From Acetobacter oeni (lineage in GTDB: Bacteria > Pseudomonadota > Alphaproteobacteria > Acetobacterales > Acetobacteraceae), in the NCBI RefSeq assembly GCF_011516825.1, contig NZ_WOTA01000007.1:1-64000 (forward strand): DNA of 64,000 bases, in the 5' to 3' direction. A model generated the notes under the pieces. It saw nothing but the letters and a program-made list of their open reading frames with translations, was not told the origin of the DNA and did not search any database. A program made the position numbers and the translations under genes. Positions 7,494 through 16,302 of this stretch are shown here, piece after piece. Positions within the stretch are counted from its first letter, which is position 1, and each line of letters begins with the position of its first letter.

Positions 7494-8417
7494 CTACAGA
7501 CACTTGCCGACATGCTCCATCAGAATCTCATTCAGCACGTGCTCGCCATGTGTGGTGTAAAGCCTGTGGTAGTGTCGCCAGTGCGCTCCAATCGTCTCAT
7601 GCAGATCGGTTGCGTTCAGCGCTGCCACGCCCTGGTCGATTTTCTGTTTTATCTGTACCACCGATCGCATCGGAAAGTGCAGCATCATGAACCCGATGGC
7701 GGTCATGCTTTGCAGGCAGTCTTCCGGTAACGGAACACTGCTCACGAAATGATTTCCGTCATTCGGTAAAAGGCCGCATCCCGCGCGGCATGCTATTTTC
7801 GTGACATGAATGCCGATCGTCGGGCTCACCACGCAGGGCGTCACGCCCAGGGTCGCGCCGAATGTCGTAACAGATCGGCTTTCCTCTGAATACAGAGCGG
7901 CATGCGCCCAGTTCAGAACCAGAACCTTATTGCCCGGATCAGCTAAAATCATATTGAATGCTTGAGCCGCCCGCTCGCCGTCTTTCGTGCAGCAGGTAAT
8001 GAACTCATCGGCATCGACAAAAAACAGCCAGTCCGGCGGGGTCGGATCATGACTGAGATAAGCCTCCGCGAACGCCGTCAGCGCCGCCATTTTGCCGGCC
8101 TGGAAAAATGGAATCTGAAAATCCGTCATATAGAAGACGCCGGCTTCAGGATAATTTTTTCGGAACGCCAGGATCAGATCTCCGGTGCCGTCCGTGCTGT
8201 TGTTATCCAGAATAAAGAACCGCCTGAAACCCAGGCGGAAATGATGTTCGAGATTCAGTGTGATCGTGTCGGCGGAATCTCTTACGATCATGAAAAAACA
8301 GGCTCGTCGCAGACCGTCGATCATGACAGTATCGTTGATGGTCCAGAAATTTCCCGATCGTAAGCGACTGTAATCGTCGATTGATTTCTTTATGAATGCC
8401 TCGGAAATACCGGCCAT
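7494..8417 (-). CDS. Glycosyltransferase family 2-like protein (Glyco_tranf_2_4 type)
   Basis: The 307-residue soluble protein shows a GT-A fold signature: CFFMIVRDSADTITLNLEHH near residue 40, DNNSTDGT at 71-78 (sugar-nucleotide binding) and FVDADEF with the DxD-type metal site D135-D137. This pattern fits the Glyco_tranf_2_4/GT92-like group, often found with surface polysaccharide or protein glycosylation genes. The donor and acceptor sugars are unknown. ATG 8417 is supported by GGAG 7 bases upstream. It converges on pqiC. Confidence 0.8.
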   Translation of the reverse strand: MAGISEAFIKKSIDDYSRLRSGNFWTINDTVMIDGLRRACFFMIVRDSADTITLNLEHHFRLGFRRFFILDNNSTDGTGDLILAFRKNYPEAGVFYMTDFQIPFFQAGKMAALTAFAEAYLSHDPTPPDWLFFVDADEFITCCTKDGERAAQAFNMILADPGNKVLVLNWAHAALYSEESRSVTTFGATLGVTPCVVSPTIGIHVTKIACRAGCGLLPNDGNHFVSSVPLPEDCLQSMTAIGFMMLHFPMRSVVQIKQKIDQGVAALNATDLHETIGAHWRHYHRLYTTHGEHVLNEILMEHVGKCL

Positions 8418-8594
8418 TCTAAACTCCGGAACCTGTTATTCCCGCAAGGTTACCGCACCATTCCCAGAGACAAAAGACAAACAGGCGCTAAAACCGTTTC
8501 GCGCTTGCAGGCGGTCCCGCAAACGCTCATGTCATAAACGGCACAGACGGGCTGAACGGCCCGAAGCCGGTCAGGCAAAACAGAGGAGAGTGTC

Positions 8595-9614
8595 ATGCGC
8601 GCAGTCGGCTATCAGAAATCCCTGCCTGTCACCGATGAAAACTCACTCGTGGATATAGAACTTCCATGCCCGGAAGCGACCGGTCGTGATCTTCTGGTGC
8701 AGGTAAAAGCCGTTTCGGTGAACCCGGTCGATACCAAGGTGCGGATGCGCGCGACACCGCCACCCGGCGAATGGAAAGTCCTCGGATGGGACGCCGCCGG
8801 CATCGTGACCGCCACCGGGCCGGATGTGCGCCGCTTCAAAGTCGGTGACTATGTTTATTACGCAGGTGACATTACCCGCCAGGGCACAAACGCGGAATAT
8901 CATCTCGTTGACGAGCGGCTTACCGGTCACAAACCTCAGTCTCTCAGCTGGGCGCAGGCCGCCGCCATCCCGCTGACCGTGCTGACAGCCTGGGAAATGC
9001 TGTTCGACCGGCTCGACATCACCCGCGCCGTGCCCGGAATGACGCCTGCCGTCCTCATCATCGGAGCTGCCGGCGGCGTCGGCTCCATGGCGACCCAGCT
9101 TGCCCGGCGCCCCGGCAATGTCATCGTGATCGGCACCGCCTCCCGCCCGGAGACGAAAGCCTGGGCTGAGGATCTTGGCGCCACGCACGTCATAGATCAC
9201 AGCCGGCCGCTTGCACCTCAGATCGAGGCACTGCCGACCGGTGCGCCGCCTTTCGTCTTCTCCACCACGCAAACAGATAAGCATCTCGACGATATTGTCA
9301 GACTGATCGCACCCCAGGGACGTTTCGGGCTGATCGACGACCCGCCGTCACTCGACATTATGCCGTTCAAGCAGAAAAGCATCTCGACGCACTGGGAACT
9401 GATGTACACCCGATCCGCATTCCGGACGGCCGATATGGGGCGTCAGGGAGAAATTCTTGAAGAAGTCGCCAGCCTTGTCGACGCAGGCGTTATCAGGACC
9501 ACACTCACCCAGGTCGCCGGCCCTGTGAACGCAGCCACGCTTCGCAGGGTCCATGACCTGCTGGAAAGCGGGGCAACAAAAGGCAAAATTGTCCTGGAAG
9601 GGTTCCCGGACTGA
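8595..9614 (+). CDS. Zinc-type alcohol dehydrogenase-like / NAD(P)H:quinone oxidoreductase
   Basis: The 339-residue protein has the medium-chain dehydrogenase/reductase layout: an N-terminal GroES-like domain (VNPVDTKVR), then a Rossmann domain with the nucleotide-binding loop VLIIGAAGGVGSMATQLAR around residue 155. The Cys ligands of catalytic and structural zinc are absent, placing it with the zinc-independent quinone-reductase branch (adh_fam_1). It likely reduces quinones or enones with NADPH; the substrate is unknown. A GAGGAGA ribosome-binding site precedes ATG 8595. It is divergent from the glycosyltransferase and appears monocistronic. Confidence 0.85.
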   Translation: MRAVGYQKSLPVTDENSLVDIELPCPEATGRDLLVQVKAVSVNPVDTKVRMRATPPPGEWKVLGWDAAGIVTATGPDVRRFKVGDYVYYAGDITRQGTNAEYHLVDERLTGHKPQSLSWAQAAAIPLTVLTAWEMLFDRLDITRAVPGMTPAVLIIGAAGGVGSMATQLARRPGNVIVIGTASRPETKAWAEDLGATHVIDHSRPLAPQIEALPTGAPPFVFSTTQTDKHLDDIVRLIAPQGRFGLIDDPPSLDIMPFKQKSISTHWELMYTRSAFRTADMGRQGEILEEVASLVDAGVIRTTLTQVAGPVNAATLRRVHDLLESGATKGKIVLEGFPD

Positions 9615-9699
9615 GAACATAATGCCTGGCAGGGCAGGGGAGCCGCGCCTCTCCCGTCCGTGACATTTGCTACAGCAGATACGTTCTCGCGACAGCCGT

Positions 9700-10515
9700 T
9701 CAGGCGGCTTTGTCGCGCTCGGCTTTCAGTGCCTTATTTTCAGCCATCATCTGCCTGAGCAGAAAATCCTGTTCGATATTTCGCGTAAAGCGTTCATAGG
9801 CCGGTTCCATGGCCCGGTAGCCGCGCCATTCCTGCCGGCACAGAGGATCTGTCAGCAGACCGTCAAATCCGAGAGGTGTCTGATCAGAAAGTGCCGTTCT
9901 GTCATAACCAAAAAGAGCATAATCCCGAAGATAGAAGCGCGTCAGAATATCGGAGATTTTTTTACTGACTTTCGGGTCCTGATCCTCTTCCTGTTTTTGC
10001 GGAGCCAGGGCGATCTGATCGACTGCATCAAAAAATTTTCTGCTGAACTGGCAGAGTGTTCCCACAGCGCGTAAATCGTCCGGCAGGTTCTCCATTCTTA
10101 CTATAAAATCCGCATAGCGTTTGTTGCCAATATGCGTAAACCGGTTTTGCGGAATAAAATGAATATAACGCGGATCATGACAGATCCTTGTTTCATCAAG
10201 CTCCTTCAGAACAGCCATGGCATCTTTTTTCCGATGCTGGCGCATATGTTCGCTGAGTGAACTTGCAAAACGCGTCCCAGGCTCACGCACGACAGCAATC
10301 AGCGTATAAGTACGAATATTCTCCCATTCCGGCGTCTGTCGCATCACGCTCAGCGGCATATGCGCCCGGTCTGTCCATTCACCTGTCGAGCGAAGATAAT
10401 TCCAGTTCCAGAATGGGTGTTTGGAAGCGATATCGAAAAACGCCTCCCGTAAAACTTTCCCCGCGCATTTCGGTGTATGCAGAATAATGGTTCTGTCTTC
10501 TTCAAGAATAATCAT
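9700..10515 (-). CDS. Sulfotransferase family protein (carbohydrate type)
   Basis: The 271-residue protein carries the PAPS-binding 5'-PSB loop (ILHTPKCAGK, residues 11-20) and a 3'-PSB-like segment (VVREPGTRFASS, residues 76-86), the two signatures of Sulfotransfer_2-type enzymes that move sulfate from PAPS to sugar hydroxyls. A charged helical tail ends the protein. It lies 40 bp downstream of the GT25 gene on the same strand, so sulfation of the glycan made by that transferase is a reasonable inference. GC content is lower than in surrounding genes, suggesting transfer. Confidence 0.75.
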   Translation of the reverse strand: MIILEEDRTIILHTPKCAGKVLREAFFDIASKHPFWNWNYLRSTGEWTDRAHMPLSVMRQTPEWENIRTYTLIAVVREPGTRFASSLSEHMRQHRKKDAMAVLKELDETRICHDPRYIHFIPQNRFTHIGNKRYADFIVRMENLPDDLRAVGTLCQFSRKFFDAVDQIALAPQKQEEDQDPKVSKKISDILTRFYLRDYALFGYDRTALSDQTPLGFDGLLTDPLCRQEWRGYRAMEPAYERFTRNIEQDFLLRQMMAENKALKAERDKAA

Positions 10516-10555
10516 AAATTACCATGCCTTGTATGCAGATATTCCTGAGTCGGCC

Positions 10556-11305
10556 TTATGCCGGCACATACGTATTGCGTTCAGAACGGCGCACCGTCGA
10601 TCTGGAATGTTCGTTTGGTGTGATGCAGAGCGATGGAAAGCAGCAGTAAGATTTTGTCTCTTCATAATGATGGCACATCACCTGATCGAGAGATGTGTTT
10701 TTCAGTGTCTCATTTGTTCGATAGTAGTAAAAATCATCGTCTTTCAGAGGAAGGCACAGATCAAGAAACCGTCTGGCACCTTTTGGAGAAATCGCATAAC
10801 TACAGATTCCGAGCGCCTTGAAAAGCCTGAACGGCGCTGAGTGAACCGTCATCCCCCGAAAGCAGTCCACGCCAAAACGCATGAGCGTCTGATTAAATCC
10901 GACAACGCAGTAAGAAACGCCGGGAAGAACATCAAATGTCAGATTGACGTCATAATTATAGCCCCAGAGGATAATATCCCAGTCGTCATCCAGAGCGGCA
11001 ATGATGCGTGATGATTCTTCGGTAAAATTGTGACACAGAACGGCGTCGTCTTCAAAAACGGAAATGGCCTCGTTCATTTCTGCTGCGGCGTTCCACAGAA
11101 GAATATGCGACATGGCTGAACCCAGAGCCCCGTGCGTATAACCGGTCGGCCGGTCAATAATCCTGTTTTCAAAGAGTTCGTCAATATTCAGGGAATCATA
11201 ACCGATTGCACTGAATCGTCCGATTTCCGGAACATGCGCATTGAGTTCCCGAAAGGTGCTGAGCCTGTCTGTATCGATATCCCGGTTTATAACAATATTT
11301 CGCAT
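10556..11305 (-). CDS. Glycosyltransferase family 25 (LPS-type)
   Basis: The 249-residue protein has GT25 hallmarks: an N-terminal INRDxDTDRL strand-turn, GALGSAMSHILLW near residues 59-71, the metal-binding FEDD at 84-87, and a C-terminal DQVM...SYCCFPSLCITPNEH motif. GT25 enzymes add sugars, often galactose, to lipopolysaccharide cores or surface glycans. It is upstream of, and probably co-transcribed with, the sulfotransferase. AGGG lies 7 bases before ATG 11305. Its AT-richer codon use contrasts with the housekeeping genes. Confidence 0.82.
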   Translation of the reverse strand: MRNIVINRDIDTDRLSTFRELNAHVPEIGRFSAIGYDSLNIDELFENRIIDRPTGYTHGALGSAMSHILLWNAAAEMNEAISVFEDDAVLCHNFTEESSRIIAALDDDWDIILWGYNYDVNLTFDVLPGVSYCVVGFNQTLMRFGVDCFRGMTVHSAPFRLFKALGICSYAISPKGARRFLDLCLPLKDDDFYYYRTNETLKNTSLDQVMCHHYEETKSYCCFPSLCITPNEHSRSTVRRSERNTYVPA

Positions 11306-11890
11306 CAGGAGCCCTGTTTTTTATCACAGAGATTTTTGCCCGCAAAAAATAATATAACATTAATAGAAGGCCAATCCTAAAGACAATTACACTAATATAG
11401 TGTTTTGAGATAATAAGTAACTTCGCCGGAACGGAGGTTTTATTTTATATCATTTTGTAATGAAGTATTTCACTGTGACTTACGCCACGACGAAAACCTG
11501 ATCGGGTCCGTAATTCGGAAAATCTACTGATACCCTCGTCTGTACAGGCTGGCTCAGCGATGACAGAAGCATGACGTGCTTTTCGCGGATCGGCCTGAGC
11601 AATGTAATACCCCTTCAGCACCACCAGCCGGTTTCCATGTAAACCGGTTCGGAATCATGCTGGCGGAAGCTGATATACTGTAGTTTATAAAGTAAATATC
11701 GTTTATTTTATCATGATTTTCGCGCAGCTCAAAAAGCCGTCCCGGCCTCGATCCGGAGATGCCAGCGTTACAGAATGGTTAGAAAAAAAACAATATCCGG
11801 TCAAAAACGACTATCATTTCCTTCTTTCCGAAGTGAGTTGCAAGCGAAGACTGGCGGGCATAAGATAGCAGAAAGGGTATTAATTCCATC
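11306..11890. other. AT-rich intergenic region without convincing genes
   Basis: These 585 bases separate the divergent GT25 and GT22 genes and should hold both promoters. Runs such as the AT-rich block at 11340-11460 stand out against the chromosome. A 51-codon frame at 11714-11869 exists but has no ribosome-binding site or recognisable product. An inverted repeat (AACCGG near 11620-11650) is present. No RNA gene is recognised. Confidence 0.6.
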
Positions 11891-13363
11891 ATGGCATATC
11901 AGCAGGGAAGTAATACGACCGGCTGGACCAGCCCGCTTTTCTGGTCGCTGTTTCTTGCTCTGAGCGCACGGGTTCTCGTCGCCATCCTGTTGCCCGGCCC
12001 CGTCCGGCCCGATGAAATCTATCAGTATTTCGAGCCTGCCTTCCGTCTGCTGACAGGCCACGGCGTCATCACATGGGAGTGGCGTGAAGGCATACGCTCC
12101 TGGCTGATGCCGGGAGAAATTGCAGGACTGCTCCGGATAGCAAACTTCCTGGGAATGGGTTTTTCCATCACCTTCGTGCATGTCGTGCTGGCCGTGTTCT
12201 CACTGCCTCTCGTGGCGCTGTTTGTCCTGGCCGGCTGGCGACAGGCAGGCTATCGCGGCGCGTGGCTGTTCGGGATCTCCGGTGCGCTCTGGCCGGATAT
12301 CGTCAACGCGGGATTTCGCCCGCTTGGAGAGTACGCGGGCGGAAACATGCTCGCAGCCGGAACAATCGCCGGAATGATCGCCCTCGACCGGCGCAGGAAT
12401 GGCGAACCATACCGGGCCGGCACCGCCCTGTTTCTTCTGTGTGGCCTGTCAATGGGAAGCGCGGTTGCGCTGCGGTTTCAGTTTGCGCCAGCCGTTCTGT
12501 TCGGCGGCCTTTTCCTGTTCTGGCAGGGAGGGTGGCGCACGCTCGTGCCCGTCACAATCGGTCTGATCCCGCCTCTTGCCATCCTCGGTATCGTCGATGC
12601 GATGACCCTGAATTATCCGTTCCAGTCCGTGTTCCATAACTACTACGTCAATGTCACCCAGGGTGTGGCAGACAAATTCGGACGGAAAAATATTCTGTAT
12701 TTCCCCTTTCGATATATGGCGTGGTGGGGTGCCGCAGGCATCGCCATGGTTCTGTTCTGTATAAAGGGCGCAAAAGACGCCGTTTTTCCGCTGACGATGG
12801 CCCTGGTTATTATCGGTTACCATTCCTGTATTCCGCATAAGGAGATGTCTTTCATCTATCCCGCCTTACCGCTGCTGGTTCTGACAGCCACAGCAGGGCT
12901 GGCCCGTTTTGTGGCCGGACAGGGCTGGACGGGAAAACCGTTCGTCAGGATTGTCGCGCTACAGATATCGTGCTGCGTGCTGACCTTCTGCAGCACTTAT
13001 CTCCCTATGCTGAAGGACAGAAGCGCCCCGATCCGGATACAGAAACTGGCGTTCAGGCAGACAGGCTTCTGCGGGCTGGCCCAGCTGGAACCGTCGGATT
13101 TCCTTTTGCAGTTCGGCGGGTACAGCCTGATGCCCCCCGGAAAACCCTTCTATGCGTTCGAAACCACACAGCAACTGGAACAGAATCGCGGAGCCTACAG
13201 CCATGTGCTGGCAGACCCGTCTTTCGCCATATTCTCAGCCGGAGCACGGCTGATCGCCTGCAGCGGCAACGACCGTGTCTGCCTGTACCGCGTCGCCTCA
13301 TCCTGCACCGGAACACCGGATTTCGACCAGTTCTCCGAAATCCTTCAGCTGGATGAAAAATAA
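11891..13363 (+). CDS. Alg9-like mannosyltransferase, GT22 family
   Basis: The 490-residue polytopic membrane protein starts with a transmembrane helix followed by RPDEIYQYFEPA, the GT-C loop with acidic residues typical of GT22 enzymes, then EWREGIRSWL. About ten further hydrophobic segments are visible, and HKEMSFIYPALPLL near residue 318 matches the conserved H-K/E-x-RF-I/Y-P-x-x-P motif of the family. Such enzymes use polyprenyl-phosphate sugars at the outer face of the inner membrane. Together with the PIG-V-like gene 115 bp downstream it suggests assembly of a mannose-containing glycan. Confidence 0.82.
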   Translation: MAYQQGSNTTGWTSPLFWSLFLALSARVLVAILLPGPVRPDEIYQYFEPAFRLLTGHGVITWEWREGIRSWLMPGEIAGLLRIANFLGMGFSITFVHVVLAVFSLPLVALFVLAGWRQAGYRGAWLFGISGALWPDIVNAGFRPLGEYAGGNMLAAGTIAGMIALDRRRNGEPYRAGTALFLLCGLSMGSAVALRFQFAPAVLFGGLFLFWQGGWRTLVPVTIGLIPPLAILGIVDAMTLNYPFQSVFHNYYVNVTQGVADKFGRKNILYFPFRYMAWWGAAGIAMVLFCIKGAKDAVFPLTMALVIIGYHSCIPHKEMSFIYPALPLLVLTATAGLARFVAGQGWTGKPFVRIVALQISCCVLTFCSTYLPMLKDRSAPIRIQKLAFRQTGFCGLAQLEPSDFLLQFGGYSLMPPGKPFYAFETTQQLEQNRGAYSHVLADPSFAIFSAGARLIACSGNDRVCLYRVASSCTGTPDFDQFSEILQLDEK

Positions 13364-13478
13364 GGCCGACCGTCGTCTTTTAAAGTTCATGTCAAAGTGT
13401 GTTAACCACCTCCGCGAGACGCGGATGCATCAGGCTGGCCATACCGGCCCTTCGCGCCTGACGAAGGAAAGCTTGTAC

Positions 13479-14609
13479 GTGACAGGTGGTATGACAGACC
13501 GGGTGCGAGCCCTGCTCCCTGACGCGGGACGAAAGGGGGCAGTGTGGATTGCCGGAATCGCCCTGCTGCAAACACTGTTTCTTCTTATTCTCGGTTTGCC
13601 GCTGCACGGCGCGCCGCACGCGCTCTGTCGCTGGGACTGCGCCTGGTACGAACAGATTGCAGGACAGGGATACAGCGCCACGCCGCGCCAGACCCCCAAC
13701 GATTACGCGCAGGCAGGCTGGGCCTTCTTCCCGCTTTATCCGCTTCTGCTTCGGGCTGTTGCGAGCCTGACCGGAACAGGCCTCCATGTGGCGGGATTTG
13801 TACTCAACGCGGCGCTGTTCCCACTTCTGGTCCTGCTTTCAGCCCTCTGGCTGCGACAGCGTCGCGGTGAAAACAGCCGGAACAGCCTGTTCTGCATCGT
13901 CATGCTGATGCTGCTTCCCACCACGCTCTGGTATCATCTGCCTTATACTGAATGTCTGTACGGTGTCCTGCTGCTGGGCTGCGTGATGACCATGGCGCGG
14001 GGGTGGACACTCAGTGCCGCCGCGCTCGCCTTCGCCCTGTGCCTGACACGTCCGACCGGCCTGTTCTGCGTCATCATCGCAGCGGCCTTTTATGCCTTCC
14101 CGCCACGTCCGACCGTTGGGCGATCCGATCGTCAGACCAGACTGATCGAGGGAAGTCTGGTGATTCTGGCCGGAGCAGCCGGACTCTCCCTTTTCATCTT
14201 TTTCCTGGACAGACTGCTCGGCGACGGACTGGCCTTCGCTCACGTGCAGGCTGCGTGGGGACATTATTTCCGCCCGCCGCCCGTCTGGATCTGGAACGGT
14301 TTCCAGCGCCCCAGAACAGTTCCCATGAGCATCGCGGCCCTGCTGGAAATCGCCCTCATCATATGGGGCTTCCGGATCGGATGGCGCATGGAAAGCACCG
14401 TTCTGCTGGCGACTTTCCTGCTGGCCGCCAGCAACAGCATGATGTCCATCCATCGCATCGTTCTGGCTAATCCGTTCGCCAGTATACTGCTCACACAACT
14501 GGCCTGCAAAACACCGCCCCGCTGGCGACCCGCCCTGATCGGACTCTGCCTCGTCACCGATGTCTTTCTCATGAATGGCTGGATGCATGGAAAACGTTTT
14601 CTTGCCTGA
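13479..14609 (+). CDS. PIG-V-like GT-C mannosyltransferase
   Basis: The integral membrane protein (376 residues from GTG 13479) has the PIG-V-type first loop CRWDCAWYEQIAGQGY followed by WAFFPLYPLLLR, then LPYTECLYGVLLLG and LTRPTGLF, all conserved in this GT-C family. Around nine hydrophobic helices follow. The GTG is preferred because AAGGAA lies 9 bases upstream; ATG 13491 is the alternative. It likely transfers mannose or a related sugar from a lipid carrier. It overlaps the next small gene. Confidence 0.78.
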   Translation: MTGGMTDRVRALLPDAGRKGAVWIAGIALLQTLFLLILGLPLHGAPHALCRWDCAWYEQIAGQGYSATPRQTPNDYAQAGWAFFPLYPLLLRAVASLTGTGLHVAGFVLNAALFPLLVLLSALWLRQRRGENSRNSLFCIVMLMLLPTTLWYHLPYTECLYGVLLLGCVMTMARGWTLSAAALAFALCLTRPTGLFCVIIAAAFYAFPPRPTVGRSDRQTRLIEGSLVILAGAAGLSLFIFFLDRLLGDGLAFAHVQAAWGHYFRPPPVWIWNGFQRPRTVPMSIAALLEIALIIWGFRIGWRMESTVLLATFLLAASNSMMSIHRIVLANPFASILLTQLACKTPPRWRPALIGLCLVTDVFLMNGWMHGKRFLA

Positions 14610-14850
14610 AACCGGCAGACCCGGTCCGGAAAACCCGCGCAGCCGGAAGACCGGGCTGATTGTGCTCGGTCTCGTCTGCTGCGTGATCGACCTCGCCGGA
14701 GTGTTGACAGCCACGCATCCGCATGTCAGCGCGGCCTATCGCGCGCTCTATCTTACACCCGGCGCCATTGAGAACGGAACCAACTGCGAGGCCGTCCGGA
14801 CAGCCCGCCCGTCCGATAAACCTGCCGGACATCGTTGCGGAAACCACTAA
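14587..14850 (+). CDS. Small single-span membrane protein next to GT-C enzyme
   Basis: The 87-residue frame (an ATG at 14575 would add four residues) overlaps the end of the mannosyltransferase gene by 23 bases. It has one transmembrane segment (TGLIVLGLVCCVIDLAGVLT) and then a periplasmic tail with AAYRALYLTPG and two Cys residues. The codon pattern is coding-like. It may assist the upstream enzyme, but no family is recognised. Confidence 0.55.
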   Translation: MENVFLPETGRPGPENPRSRKTGLIVLGLVCCVIDLAGVLTATHPHVSAAYRALYLTPGAIENGTNCEAVRTARPSDKPAGHRCGNH

Positions 14851-14861
14851 AAACCGGGAAA

Positions 14862-14885
14862 GGGCAGGGAATGATTCCCCCGCCC
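14862..14885. terminator. Hairpin between convergent genes
   Basis: GGGC-A-GGGAAT is followed closely by ATTCCC-CC-GCCC, forming an imperfect 10-bp stem between the ends of the membrane-protein gene and the OB-fold gene. There is no long T-tract. Confidence 0.4.
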
Positions 14886-14895
14886 GTCCGGCCTG

Positions 14896-15474
14896 TTAGT
14901 GTGTGTCGCCCGAAGGAACGGCGTCATGCTCAGGAGTGGTTGCCGGCGCATCAGGGCCGGCCGGTGCCGCGACGGCCGGCGGAGGCGCGCCGTGCATCCA
15001 TCGCGCCATATCCCGGTGTGGCGGACCTTCATGATGCCATCCATTCGGCCCCCTGTGATGCGGGCCATGATGCCAGCCCCCCCATGGCGGCGGTCCCATG
15101 GCCGTTACATGCCCGGACGCATCCATCAGAAAAGCCGCATGCAGCAGACCATGATCAAACCGCCCCTGAACCGTCGGAACATCGCCTGCTCTGACATGCG
15201 GCGGCCCCCCATGCGGCCCCGCGTCGATCAGCACACGACCCGTTCCGTCATCAATGATGAAGTCATGGCCAAAGACTTCCGCAACCCGGCCCTTCACCGT
15301 CACCGGACCATGCACCGATCCCAGCTTCGAGACGGCGACCGGCGTCATCGGCGGCACCTCAATCGAAGGGCGCATCGCCGAAACCGTCCCGGCTCCCATC
15401 GCCACACCGGCGACCAGTAACGCAATCCCGCCGGCGGCAAGACCGACTTTTCTTTTCACACCTGTCTGAGACAT
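14896..15474 (-). CDS. YgiW/YdeI-type periplasmic OB-fold protein with His-rich tail
   Basis: The 192-residue protein has an N-terminal signal/anchor (VGLAAGGIALLVAGVAMGAG) and a small OB fold (VTVKGRVAEVFGHDFIIDDGTGRVLIDAG) as in the NirD/YgiW/YdeI stress-tolerance family. The C-terminal half is rich in His, Pro, Gly and Trp (GGWHHGPHHRGPNGWHH), which suggests metal binding. ATG 15474 is chosen over upstream starts because GGGAG lies 9 bases before it. It is divergent from the two-component operon, the same arrangement as ygiW and qseBC in enterobacteria. Confidence 0.78.
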   Translation of the reverse strand: MSQTGVKRKVGLAAGGIALLVAGVAMGAGTVSAMRPSIEVPPMTPVAVSKLGSVHGPVTVKGRVAEVFGHDFIIDDGTGRVLIDAGPHGGPPHVRAGDVPTVQGRFDHGLLHAAFLMDASGHVTAMGPPPWGGWHHGPHHRGPNGWHHEGPPHRDMARWMHGAPPPAVAAPAGPDAPATTPEHDAVPSGDTH

Positions 15475-15617
15475 TGTCTGAAACTCCCTGTGTCTTCTGA
15501 ACACAGTCGTAACCCACGCGACCCGACACACACTGAACCGTGCCGTTCAGCCTCCGTTCAGGTAACATTCCTACAGAACACCCGAAAGCTACTCAGAAAC
15601 GGAGGCCGGAACACCCC

Positions 15618-16283
15618 ATGCGCGTGCTGCTTGTCGAAGACGATTCAGACCTTGCGGACCGGATCACACAGGCCCTTCGGCGCGAAAATTTCGCCGTCGA
15701 TACCGCCGCCAATGGCGAGGACGGCGCTCATCTGGGCGATACCGAAACTTACGATGTCGCCATTCTCGACCTCGGCCTTCCCCGTCAGGACGGGCTTTCC
15801 GTGCTCAAAGCCTGGCGCGGAGCCGGACGCACCGTTCCCGTTCTTATCCTGACCGCGCGCGACGGATGGTCGGATAAAGTCAGCGGCTTCAAGGCCGGCG
15901 CCGACGATTACCTCGTCAAACCCTTCCGCATGGAAGAGCTCGTCATGCGTCTCCGCGCCCTTGTCCGCCGCGCCGCCGGTCACGCCAGTAACACCATCGC
16001 CTGCGGCCCCCTCAGTTTCGATGCCCAGACCGGACAGTTCGAACTGGAAGGGCTGCCCCTCAGACTGACCGCATTCGAGTGGCGCGTTCTCTCTGCCCTC
16101 ATGCTGCGGGCCGAAATCGTCGTCGAGCGCCAGGATCTTATTGAGCGCGTTTACGAAGGCGATGCCGATGTCGATTCGAACTCCATCGAAGTCATCATCG
16201 GTCGCCTGCGCCGCAAACTCGGCGCCGCGCATATCGAAACCATCCGTGGCCGTGGCTACCGCCTTACCGCGGGTGCGTCCTGA
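15618..16283 (+). CDS. OmpR-family response regulator (QseB/PhoP-like)
   Basis: The 221-residue protein starts MRVLLVEDD and has a complete receiver domain: acidic pocket D8-D9, phospho-acceptor D51 (ILDLGLPRQDG), T79 and K101 (YLVKPF). A winged-helix DNA-binding domain follows from about residue 125, ending in ETIRGRGYRL. GGAGG lies upstream of ATG 15618. The sensor kinase gene begins 19 bases after its stop. It probably controls the divergent OB-fold gene. Confidence 0.93.
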   Translation: MRVLLVEDDSDLADRITQALRRENFAVDTAANGEDGAHLGDTETYDVAILDLGLPRQDGLSVLKAWRGAGRTVPVLILTARDGWSDKVSGFKAGADDYLVKPFRMEELVMRLRALVRRAAGHASNTIACGPLSFDAQTGQFELEGLPLRLTAFEWRVLSALMLRAEIVVERQDLIERVYEGDADVDSNSIEVIIGRLRRKLGAAHIETIRGRGYRLTAGAS

Positions 16284-16302
16284 TGAGCGAAGACCGGCTC
16301 TG

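Noticed and set aside
11714-11869. 51-codon frame upstream of the GT22 gene
   Set aside because: No ribosome-binding site and no recognised motif; likely chance in an AT-rich intergenic region.
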